Shown here piece after piece: positions 13,506 through 25,100 of a stretch of 64,000 nucleotides of DNA. Position 1 is the stretch's first letter, and each line of letters begins with the position of its first letter. The stretch comes from Beroe ovata. Taxonomy: Eukaryota; Ctenophora; Nuda; Beroida; Beroidae. The stretch spans positions 368,034-432,033 of the forward strand of contig CAMPET010000031.1 of NCBI GenBank assembly GCA_946803715.1, in the 5' to 3' direction. Under the pieces are notes generated by a model. The model did not search any database and had not been told where the DNA came from. It worked only from the letters and a program-made list of their open reading frames with translations. Both the position numbers and the translations under genes were made by a program.

Positions 13506-14348
13506 ATGATCAAGGCTGGATCCGTAGCATTTTCCCGGTGTATGTTTGTTCTCCTATATTACTCCATTATCAACATCGCACCAGCGCTATCATGTGATCT
13601 GACCTTGACACCATCAGCCGACACCGCAGTTAAAACAATTTCTGCGGTATGTCCTGGAAATCTGAGATACTCGATCGAATTAATCGATAAAAAATCGATG
13701 CCCGAGGTGAAGATTAGTACAGTCGATGAATCAAGTGGTGAAGCAAACAATTTCATATCGATCAAGCATGACACTGTTCATCAACTGGCAAAAATCTCTA
13801 TCAAAAACAAAACAAAGGAGATAAAGAACTTTGAAGATTTGGCCGATATCGCCGAACCGATCCTGATCAAGCACTTTAACGAGTTAGGTCGACTCACCCG
13901 TCTCATCCACGACATTCTGGAGTTCAAAGCGTGGGAGTCACCGCCAGTCATGCTGCTCTACATCCTCGGAATTGCTGTGCAGCGCTATGAAACCGGTGTC
14001 AATGATGACACCGTCGCCGGTTTTGACACCGTGCTGCGCAGGTCAAGACGTGAGGTTGATACCCGATTCTGGGACTATAATGGGGATGAAGCGAGTCTCA
14101 CGTGTACGAACAACGGAACCTCAGTCCCAGGTGGGGATCTGGATCAGTTTATCGGGGACTCATGTCCAGGCCTGTGCGGGCCTGACTGTAGCTGCTGGAA
14201 GTACGTGTGTGGGGACTGCTGTGCACACATGGGGTGTGGTCGACATGACCAATTCTGTAGGGGGTCGTGGGGGTTCGTGAGTGCAAACTGTTTTACTCTT
14301 AGGGGTATACTGTGGGACACGTTGACTGATATAAAGTATGACTGTTAG
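13506..14348 (+). CDS. Secreted phospholipase A2-like cysteine-rich protein, single exon, nested in FRY intron
   Basis: This is a 280-aa intronless reading frame. Residues 1 to about 29 form a hydrophobic signal peptide. A dibasic site, RRSRR at 178-182, suggests proprotein cleavage that would release a 98-residue domain with 12 cysteines. That domain contains GPDCSCWKYVCGDCC followed by GCGRHDQFC. The CC...HD pattern, with H247 and D248, is the active-site signature of secreted phospholipase A2, which hydrolyses the sn-2 ester of phospholipids using calcium. The calcium loop is not of the classical YGCYCG form, so activity is inferred, not shown. An AATAAA at 14593 could be its polyadenylation signal. 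The gene lies on the same strand as FRY and converges with the urea transporter-ankyrin gene, stops about 290 bp apart. Codons 164-177 encode the dispersed GTGTCA/TGACAC motif. The propeptide is not recognised. Confidence 0.72.
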   Translation: MIKAGSVAFSRCMFVLLYYSIINIAPALSCDLTLTPSADTAVKTISAVCPGNLRYSIELIDKKSMPEVKISTVDESSGEANNFISIKHDTVHQLAKISIKNKTKEIKNFEDLADIAEPILIKHFNELGRLTRLIHDILEFKAWESPPVMLLYILGIAVQRYETGVNDDTVAGFDTVLRRSRREVDTRFWDYNGDEASLTCTNNGTSVPGGDLDQFIGDSCPGLCGPDCSCWKYVCGDCCAHMGCGRHDQFCRGSWGFVSANCFTLRGILWDTLTDIKYDC

Positions 14349-14640
14349 TAGTGCATGAGGATCATATGATAGGGGGCGGAGTAGGTTTTTACATATTTGT
14401 AGATGCTGTTGATATATTTGATTTGTTCAGTTATCGGTAATCGGTCTCATTTTGGATGTACAAAATAGACGAAAATCTACTGCCATTATTATCGGAATGA
14501 ATGAAAACAATCCACACAATTCGCACAATGATTCACTGTAACCAACTTGAAATAATCAACGCTTCTAATGATATGTTACGCTCAAAGAGAGCAATAAAAC
14601 TTAGAATAAGTATAAAAAGTCTCATTCCGCCAGTTTCTGA

Positions 14641-17600
14641 TCAGATATTCGTCTCAAAGTGGCAGTCAGCATCAGAAGAAGAATGATTCTCACTGCTACG
14701 ATCACCCTCAGTCTTATCCTCCCTACATTTCTTCTTTTTCAGTCCTGTTACCAAGCTGTTAACAAACTTTACCATGTTCTTGTTGTCAGTGGCACGAGCA
14801 ATGTCAACACATGATCTTCCATCATAGTCCTGATATAGACAAGAATTACGAAAGTAATCGGCAATCGCAAGGAATTTTTCTCTCAATCTTTGAAATTGAC
14901 GGTAACTTTTCACGAAATCGTCTTTTTCACTTACAACTCCATTGAAATCAGCCCCATTTGCTGCTAATCTCGTCAACTTATCGTATTCGTTGTGGTACAC
15001 TGCCCAGCATAGAGTTGACACCTCCACTTCTTTCGTCAAACACAGCTTAGCACCTGTACAGAGTTACAAATCGTGTTGCATACCGTCACATAACATAACA
15101 TACCGTCACTTGATGTTACATGTCAGAATCTGCGATCTTTGACCTATTCTAGACGGGAGCTATAGACAGGAGAGGTCCCGACGCAGATATTTAGTTTTAG
15201 AAAATTGAGTTTTGGAAGGGGAATGAATTGAAATTCATTTCATTTTCATAAGATCAGATTTGAAACTCATTGTGAAAGAGGAGGATCTCGTGTGATTATA
15301 AGATGGTTATGGAGGGTTTTTTTTGTTTTCAATCGTACCGGAACTCCGGAGATCGCTGCAGATATCGTCCCTCTTGTGTTGGAGTGCCTCAAACAACGGA
15401 GAGTGCCCGAACCTGGAGATTGTCCAAATGTTTTTTCCGGTAAAGCAGGGAAACGCTCCGGTTATTATAGCGTAACCGGAAGGTGAGAAAATACGTACGT
15501 GATGACTGAAATATTTTTCGTTATGATAATTGGGTAATTGGAAAATTGGATTTGTGAAGTGATCGTACCTGTCTAGGGTATTGGGGTCTGCACCGTTCCA
15601 GAGCAGTAGTTGGACTGTTTCTTGATCTCCAACTGAGGCGGCCAAGTGTAGTGGTGTCCTAGGAGGATGGGTCACAAAATTTAACTGGGGAATGGCGCGA
15701 CAGCATTTCCCGATTTCTTCTCTATTCACCCCCACGATTATAAAAAGAGGGGTAGAAAGAGGGGTAGGTAAAGATGAAATCATTTAAGTTTTGGGACATA
15801 ACAAGAATTCTTGCGATGACACCAAAACAAACCTGTCATCATAATCAGTGACCATCACATCCCTGCCACTACGAATCATCTCCTGTATAACAGGGGTTTC
15901 ATTGGCATGGACCAACGCACACACAACAGACGAGTAGAGTTCATTTTCGAGATCTGATTCAAACTTCTCACTGCTCATGAACGCTCGAACTGCCTTGGAA
16001 ATGTATTCTCCGCTAATGTCAGCATTTTCGAGGCTGGCAGAGATGGGAGGCTGATATTCGAGTTTTCCCGCCAAATCTTCACATGATTTGAGGTTATCAC
16101 TGACTGTGGATCCGAAACATTGCAAGGGAGTGCTTCCCCAGCGGTCCCTGAGGTTTTTATCCGCATTATTGAATTCCAGTAGTCTCATTGCTTCCTTATT
16201 CTGTCTCGAGTAAGCTATATGAAGAGGTGATCTGTAATCATAATCTTGTAAACTGGGGTCAACACCACACTCCAACCATAGCTTCAGACTGTCAAGATCT
16301 CCATTTGACACGAAATTACAAAGTGTTGATGCAATATCTGATCGCGGCAAACCAATTGTCCCCCCTCGGGAAGCCAGATATCTCGCCATATCGCTATGTC
16401 CTGATCTCAGGGCTTCAAAAAGAGGCGTATTGTGGGAATTATCAGTCTTGTTGATATCGGCGTTCCAGTTTTGGAGGAGTTTGACTATTTTAATCTGGTT
16501 TGCTCCCGCTGCGATGTGAACTGGACTTCTCCCGTGGTATGAGGGACAGTCCGGATCAGCATTGAGGTCCAATAACTCTCTCATTTTGGACGTGGCCCCC
16601 AGCTTAGCGTACACATTCATCAGAATAGGGAGGAGGGACTCCTCTATACACTTGAGTTTTTGAGGTGTAATCTTGCTCGGCCGATCGAGTTCGGCGCTCA
16701 ATCGAAACTGTTTCAAAACAATCTGAGAAAGTTTAACCCTCCGCAAGTGATCCTCTGGAACGGTCAGCTTGAGAATATCAACCGGTATCAAGTCTGGAAA
16801 TGAGTCTCCGACAAGATAACTGATGATACAGATTATGATTGCCGGATACGCGAACCAGGCCGCACCGAGAGGCTGGAAAAACGCCTGGAACGCCATGTTT
16901 AGCATCGTGGTGGTTATAACAGCGCCGATACCGAGCATGATGGAAGCGTAGTTGAGTACGAAGAAATTCCCTATGAGCACGTTGGAAGTGATACTTGCGT
17001 TGATGCCGTACAGGCCGAATCTGACAGTCCGGAGATTCCACTCGGGTCTGAGGCAGGCGACCGTGCTAATGCCGACAAATGAACCGAGCCACGTGGTAAC
17101 GAACATGATGGGAGAGACGGTAGCCAAGCCTGGGGAGTGGTTTTGTATACTATGGTGATTTACAAAGTTATTTTGGTTGGGTACCGATTTGATCTACATA
17201 TGTAAGTATCAGCCAGATTTCTCACCTATGCAGATGGGAATGGAACTCCATTTCGAAGCCGAGAACTGCAGCATGGAAACGCCAAACAGGATTTCCTTGA
17301 GATACTGAGATGGTTCAATATCGAACCAATCCCGATCCATGAACGCGATGTTGCTTGTCATATTTGGTCCTAGCGGCTGTATTAGAATCGGTATCTGGAT
17401 GTTGGTGTAAAAATGATTGGATTTCTGGATGGCTAGTTGCCAAGCAACGCCCAGCGTTAGACCGGAAACCATCATTGGAGTCACGTGCAGTTTGTTCACA
17501 AACACGTTGCACAGAGCTTGGAAGAAGATTATGTTGAAGTAGAGAAGGGGAACTAGTGCCACGAGTTGAGTTAGCATTTCGGCACTCGGCTTCGTCCCAT

Positions 17601-18455
17601 ATGTGACCATCATTGCGTAACTCAGAATGATTCCTGTGCGGGATATGAATTTTTCGATTTACATGAGGAAAAAGCTCAGAACTTTTGAGATAGAGGTTCA
17701 GTTTTTGAGGGAATTGCAGAGGAAAGGGTTCACTGAACGTGCATGCAAAAGATAGAGCGGTTCCGGCTATATGATTAGCTATCATATTCACCCTGGCTCG
17801 GATATAGTCCGTTTAGAATGAGCTCTCTTGGTACCCCCAGGACAAAACTCCAAACCATACTCCAGGCGACAGACCAGCTTAGGAAGATCAGGTTGTACCA
17901 ACTGTCACAGACCGCCGCCGCAAGACCACATGCTCCCATGACGGGACTGCTCACACCGTAAAACATGCCACACCCTCGCAGAAATCCGGATATAACTGTG
18001 GTCGTTTCAGGAGAAATAGATGAGATTGAGGCTGCAAAAATATGAAGAACTACTCACTTCTCAATGAGCATTCTCCCCAATTCTGTCGAATTTCATTCAT
18101 ACTCACTCAAAGCGGTGGGATATTTCTGAAGAAACCGATGTAAATCCGGCATAGTTCCCGTGATGTACCCGCGGTACACCGATTTCCCCCTCATCTCGTC
18201 ACCTTCCTTCTCGTCACCATGGAAACCACCCTTCCCGTAACCATAGGAACCATCCTCCGTATTGACGATGACGTCACACGGTCCGTTCTCAGCCCCGTCT
18301 CTCTGGGTATATTCGACATGAAGGTGGTAGCGCGTTGTGGGATACCGTCGTCCTGGATTACCCAACCTGGCCATTCTCTCCCTCCCTGTAGCTTGGTAAT
18401 ATACAAGGTGGAAGAGGTGAATAACTCGCAGATCCGTTAAAATGACAGCGTGCAT
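14641..18455 (-). CDS. Urea transporter (SLC14-type) fused to ankyrin repeats, nested in FRY intron
   Basis: Seven exons in transcript order: 18455-18107, 18031-17792, 17633-17226, 17129-15833, 15658-15569, 15412-15339, 15053-14641. All junctions are GT/AG with consistent phase, giving 956 aa. Residues 117 to about 440 match both halves of the urea transporter fold. The first half has FLRGCGMFYGVSSPVMGACG and then ELILNGLYPSQG; the second has VRFGLYGINASITSNVLIG and then MAFQAFFQPLGAAW. These align with the duplicated 'vNNPlsG...GLhGyNgvLvG' pattern of UT proteins, passive urea channels of the plasma membrane. The usual NP-x-x-G loops are changed (SSPVMG and SASKWSS), so substrate and activity are uncertain. 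From about residue 500 there are ankyrin repeats, for example RSPVHIAAGANQIKIVKLL, RTPLHLAASVG and LEFNNADKNLRDRWG, continuing to near the end. The tail is Lys/Ser-rich. The start is taken at 18455; an internal Met at about residue 29 is an alternative. Confidence 0.8.
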
Positions 18456-19168
18456 TAGACTGGCGTTAGACCGGCGTTAGAGCTGCATTAGACCGGCGCC
18501 TGGCCAAAGTGGCAAACTGACTTATGCCCGCGTGTATAGTGAAAATGACAGCGTGTATAGTTGCACAAGTTGTATTATAGCTGTACGATATATGCCAGAA
18601 AAAAGGCAGCAGTACGATGACAGATATTCGATGAAGTGGCGTATGTATGGACGTTATAAAATGCTTGTTGAGTACTATTGTACGATACGAGCGTTATAGA
18701 ATGTGTGCAAATAGCAAAATGTGTGAGATCAACGATCACCTGTTATAAAAAACATTAATCAGATTGGTGATGCAGATTGAATGTATAATGTATATGATAT
18801 GCAGAGACAAATGCAATAATTGCTCATATATATGAGCTATAAGCATGGATCATGATCGTGTGGCAATACATGGAGCTAAAGGACTATGTCGTTTATTGTA
18901 TTGGATCCATAAAATAGCCCATAAGAGAGAGAGAGAGAGGGCCGATGCATTGTGCGGATGTCATATCATTATATGCATTATGCAGACATTCGCTGTGGCC
19001 ATAGAGCACGATGTAGGAGGGAGACTGGATAGTGCTATTTATATCCGAATACATCTGCCCAGTGCCCATATATGGATATCCCCTATCCCTCATGTCCATT
19101 ATCCACCCTATCATTCTGTATATCTATCCTATGATATCCCCCTAATCCCCTATGATACCCCCCATCAG
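18456..19168. other. FRY intron, no gene seen
   Basis: AT-rich sequence with a short repeat, 'gcattagaccggcg' and variants, at 18450-18500, near the presumed promoter of the urea transporter-ankyrin gene. The long open frame that reads from 18845 into the FRY exon at 19169 has no family match before 19169 and is treated as intron. Confidence 0.6.
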
Positions 19169-22100
19169 ATTGACAAGGAAAACATCAAGCCGGTTAGCCA
19201 GCTACTGGAACGGGAGGAATGTCCGCCCTACTTCTACCAAATATCCGTACTACAAAAACACGAGAAGGATGGACTTGCCGCCGAGGACGAACTAAAGGCG
19301 GCGGCGGCGGGTGGCGCGGGCGATCAGTCCCGCGGAGAGGTGGCGGTGAGCGATCAGGGTGGCGAGGAGGAGCGATCTGTGTCGCCGCCAGAGATGAAGG
19401 ACCATGCATCGTCCCCTTACTTCAGGTAGTGATCGCGTGTTCAATGTTAATTGCGGCATTGCCATACTTACGTCTCTGTTGGCATAGTCACGACTCACGT
19501 GTCTATTGTCATAGTTATGAGACATCATTACTGCATGACCTATATCGGTTTATCTTTGGTTTATTTTCTTGTTTTTGACTCTCTTTCTCATCCAGGGAGA
19601 AGCATCTCATGTCACGTTCATCGGGAGACCTCCAGTCCCAGGAGGATCTGAACAGAGTTTGCCTCCCTCGGAAAACTACAAATGTAAGTCTGACAGTCCG
19701 CATGTGTCTGTGGGACAGTGTGCGACAGTATTGCACGCGCATCAATTACAGACGTGACAGACCGTGTGACACTATTTCGTTGTGACTGGTGTGACAGGCA
19801 ATGTGACAGGAGTTTGACCGTGCTATAATTTGACGCAATCGTCGGTCACGCTCTGAGTCTCCTGCGATTATCAGGGAAATTTGATATGTGAAAAATATTC
19901 TTTTAGTCCAATCTGAAAAAAGGAACGTGCAATGTGGACATATCAGGATGCACTAATCTAGCTCTGTGCCCTAGTGAGGCTGTGTGGACCCTGCGGGTCC
20001 TTCCCCCTATAAGCAGTGATAATCTAGCTTAATTAAGCTTATTAATTAGTTATTTAATCTAGCTCCCTCATAGCGGTGGCAGATACAGTTGGAAGAAACG
20101 GAGCAGCGGCAGTACCGTGACAATATCCCGCCCCACATGATCGTTGCCGAGACGGACGAGGACCCGGTGTGGGCGGGAGAGTGGGTGAAACGGTCCCAGA
20201 AACGGAGTTTCAACCCGCTCCCACTGCCCGCCCGCGGCGGAAGTCTCGGGCAGCTCATGCAGCTGTTTCCCGCAGCGGGACCCGATGTCCAACTGTTCAG
20301 GTTTGTCATTATTATAGGTTTTATCAACCTGGACCCCCAATTACATTTTCAATTGTCAACCGTTAGATGACAAAACGGTCTTACCTTGATTGGATCCGGC
20401 ATTTCCTCTTCCCTAGACTCTTCTGCCAAGTCAGAGAACTCCTGGTTCCCGATTCCCAGGGCGTCCATTGGAATGCTCGTTTCGTCGAGGGATTTCTGTG
20501 TGCAAGGAGAAAACATAGTTTGCTGAAAAGTGAAAACGTTCGAATCACAAAATTGATGACTGGCAGCATTTTCTTGCTTAAATCTAAATCTGATGTCACG
20601 TGACTCCTTCGTAAACAAAAAATTTGTCTGAGGGAAGAGAAGTAGGAGTGCTATTTCTTCTACAACTTAATTCCTTAATTCGGACAACAGGAACCAACTC
20701 AATTCGTGAATTAACGAGGATATGAAATATTCGGTTTATGATATGCTTTTCTACTGCTAGAACATTTTCACACGAATCGAGATGATAAGCTTCAACTAAA
20801 TTGGGCGTCATGTTACATATTTCAGCACTGTTCTTTTTCTTAGTTCAGGTGCATACATTCGAAATTGAATTTGAATGCCAAATATTACAGTAAATTGTTT
20901 GGCCACACCCAAGTACCGTGGTCGTGTAAGCCGGTTTTCTGATAATTGTGTGCAGGTCTGCGAGTGTTAGGAACTGATTAAACCGGTCACTAGGGTGCGC
21001 CCTTTTTTCCATCTTTTTGAGGCACAACCCTGTACTTGTAGATCTCGGTGGNAAGTGCTGCCACATCGCAATTTTCTATCTAGTCACATGACTTTCGCGT
21101 GAGGGTCACGTGACTCGCGAACATAGGTTACTAGTACTTATAGTTAAGGCGATATTGACTCTTGTACGTGGTGAAGTTACCCAGTCACCATGCAGGTTAT
21201 TCTTGGGTTCTATATATACCCTCAACCTGACTCTATGTAAATTTCAGGTGTAACCTGACTCTATATTCCATACTGACTCTATATGTCGACCTGACTCTAT
21301 ATTAATTTCGGGTATAACCTGACTGTATATTCAATACTGCCTCTATATCTCGACCTGACTCTACATTTTATCTATATTATGATTTCAGGTGTAACCTGGC
21401 AATAATTCTGCTGTGTGACATTGTTCTGGATCAAAGTAACTATGACTGGGGGCAGCACCTCCCTCTCCTCCTTCACATTTCATTCCTAGGTTTGTTGACA
21501 CCCTCAGATTCGCCACTTAGTAAAGTAGTTGAGCTCAAATTATAGTTGTCATCTCAAGAATTTGGTCTCTTGTGAAAGTAGTTGACACCTCAAATTTGAA
21601 ACGTCTTGAGATTAATTCTGAAACCAATTTGTCATACACATTCACTTCTTTGAAACAAAGCGCACATGATTATGGGAGGTCGAACAAGAAACAAGCCGAA
21701 ACAGGACTATCGGAATATAATGGGGATTGATCTGATTCTAAACGAAATGTCTCTTTTCCAAACACTGTTATAAATGATGAGGTTTTTAGGTAATTCATTT
21801 TGTGTTCATTAAATTTCCGTATCTGCTCACACTGAACTGCAGGTCTAGTTATTATAAACACGGGATATGAATTATCGTGTTATACGTTACGTAAACTACA
21901 GCCTGCGACAACATTTTCCGTCACGCAAATTTCATGTACCCCCGGACAAATGGCGTCACGGTGACTATCGTTGACACCACCTATCACCTCTGTTTTCAGG
22001 ATTTGATCACGTGAAGTGGCTGGTTCACGAACACTGTAAGAAGCTCATGTTAAACCTGATGTACGCGTTCATCGAGCAGTCTAACCCTCGCTTAACTCGG

Positions 22101-25100
22101 GACAAGCTCCTTGACGCTGTCAACTTCCCCCTAGCTGTCGACATATCGGTAAGAATCTCTGCTGAAAAATAGTTTTATTTCCTTCATGGTTGTGTGGAGG
22201 CAATAGCGATCTCTCCTGCGTTATCAAAATAGGAAATGCCGTCATCATCGCGGCTTTTATTGATAATATGCCACTATAGGTATTTACAATTTGTCTCAGC
22301 CGGTGGCTTCACACCGACTCGTATCCAGTCAATTGGTAATTATAGAATCAGTAGCTATGTATAAGGAGCTAGTAAAATTTTATCATGCTACTAAGTATTT
22401 GTCGTGTTTAAGTTAGTTACCATAGTGATATAAGTAGGCACAAGGCAGAGTTCAATATATGCAAACTGGGTATAGCTTCCATATACCTATTCTTGACCCG
22501 GCTATGTATTTAGTTTCAGTACATTGTTAGTTTTATAAAGGAGTAGCATCTCTGGTTATAGCTACAAATGCCACTGCTCTTGCGTTCTGAGTTCTTCTAT
22601 AGTCACTGTCCTTTGATCTGAGCTGATATCCCCACCTCTAGAATTCACTTGATCAGGGGATCCGGGATACGAGTCGTCTATGGTCATTCGCCTTATTTGC
22701 TTGCCTGTCCAAAATCTTTGACCTTTATCTTGAGCCAAATAAATTGCTGGTCTTATGATTTAGGATACAATTTTGAAAATGAAGATCTACGTAGTACGTA
22801 GCACTGTTTCTAATTTTGACAGGCGCATAATCATGATAATCATAGTGTCAAAGTATAAAGTGCGGAACACATCGGATTTCTGAATATGATTCGCCTTATT
22901 CGGTATTCCCACTTCAAATTCACGCCTCACAGCACGATTATTATAAGTGCTATGGAGTGTGGAATAATTTAAATTGAAATTCCATTAAATTTACCCTTGC
23001 CCATGACCCATTAGTCATTACAGGAATCTTACTTTGAGATGCTGTAGTTCTATGTATCTTCAACAGTCACTGCTTGTGCTTTCTTACTTTTGTGTTAGTG
23101 TTTTTGTGATCTGCATACATGGTGTGTGTGTGTGTGTGTGTATGTGTGTGTGTGTGTGTGTGTGTGNTGTGCGTGATGTGTGGTGTCAGGTGTGTGATGT
23201 CACTCGATTTCCACTATTCCGTACGAGGGTTGTGATTATCTGGACTTGCTTGTCATGCGATAAATTTTGATGCATGTTTTTTTTCTTCTCTTTTTCTCTA
23301 GAAGGTAGTGTCAAGATTTAGATACACGATTGTTGATTTCTCGACGGTCTCGCTTGAAACATAATCGTTTAGAAAATTTCATTATCATCCTGCGCTATTA
23401 CACTTTCCACTAACATTTGAAGGCGTCATGAAATAGGAAGTGCAATTATTCAACACTACAAATTTCACACCTCTTGCTCGACCTCTGACTTTGTTTGATC
23501 ATATCCCAGTACAATGGGCTGCTCGAAGAAGGAGGCCCTAGCTATCGTTTTCGCGGGTATAATCCCCGTGATCCTAGTGGCACTCGCACTTGTTCTGGTC
23601 CTGGTCGTGTTTGCCCCTGACAACTCCCCGCCGCCTCCCGTTGCTATGACAACCAGTGGGACTCTTCACGGACGTACAGCGATGCTGGACGATCTCGGCG
23701 AAATATACGAGTTTCACAATATCCGTTACGCCGAACCACCGATTGGCGATCTCCGGTTCCGTCCGCCTGTCCGATATGAGACGACCGACACATCGCCTGT
23801 CGACGTGTCGGACAGTGAGAAGCAGATCCAGTGTATCCAGGCGGAATCGGGGGAGGGAGACGAGGATTGCTTGTTTCTGACAGTTAGAACTCCCACTCCC
23901 CCTGGAAATGACAGTTTCACTCTCCTGCCTGTCATTATGTGGATTCACGGCGGGGGCTTGATAAGTGGCCTCGGAACGGTTCCGGGATACAGTTTCGGTG
24001 CGGAAACCACAGCGAAAATGGGCATGGTCACAGTGAACATTAACTACCGCCTCGGTTTTCTGGGATTTAGTTCAGTCCAGGAGTTGTGGGATGAGGAGGA
24101 GGGGGTGTACGCGAACAACGGAATCCGTGACATCATCTCCGCCCTCGACTGGATACAGGATAACATCGCGGAATTTGGCGGAGATCCAAACTCCGTGACG
24201 GTGATCGGGGAGAGTGGAGGTGGGACAGCGGTGCTGGCACTCACCTGCTCGCCCCTCGCCAACAACAAGTTCCACCGGGCAATCGCTCAAAGCCCTGCCC
24301 CTGAGTTCAGGTTCAGTCATGTGGATGGAGATGGATATCAGAGGGGTATCGTTGGGCAGATGGGGTGTACTCAGGACACTATTGAGGAGCGGAAACAATG
24401 TCTCTTGGACCTGCCTGCCGAGAGATTTTCACTTGTCCCGGGAGGTGTCGCATACTTTGATTTTCCGTTAAGTTACGGCACTGACGGCGAATACATCGGT
24501 ATGATCGTGACTGATCCGACTGTGGTAGCAGTCGCCCCGCGGGATCTGGCGTCAGCTGACTTCATCCCTTCCTCTCCGCTCCCTATTATCATTTCCAACG
24601 TGGAGCAAGAGAACTACGACTACTCCTGGTTTTTCGAGGATCCCTTCGCATCCGACTCAGAACTGAACGAGACACTTACCGAAGCATTCGCCCTGATCTC
24701 AGCTGAGGAGGGCATGGTTGATGTCGCGTGGAGTTTGTACCCGGGACGGTCCCGTAGCGAGATTTGGAGTTTGTTGACCTGTGATATCCGATCCACATGT
24801 CCGTCAAATGACGTGGCTGAAGCCATGTCGACAGCTACGAATCGGGATATTTATCGGCTTTATTTCACATACGCGTTGGAGGGCTATCCAATCCCAGCCA
24901 TCCATGTTGCTGATTCCTATATCATGTTCGGGATGACATTTGAAGTGTGGTCATTTGTCACACCTTCCGACAATGACTTCGCGTTTTCTGACCACTACGT
25001 TGCCATGATGAAATCGTTTGCGGAGGACGGGGTTCCTAGTGACGGATGGATGCCGTTTCCGGAGAATTCCATGGTGTTTGAAAATTCCGATACATTCCAG

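Noticed and set aside
18845-19168. Upstream extension of the frame ending in the 19169-19425 FRY exon
   Set aside because: A strong acceptor at 19168 and furry similarity only after it show that the upstream part is intron.
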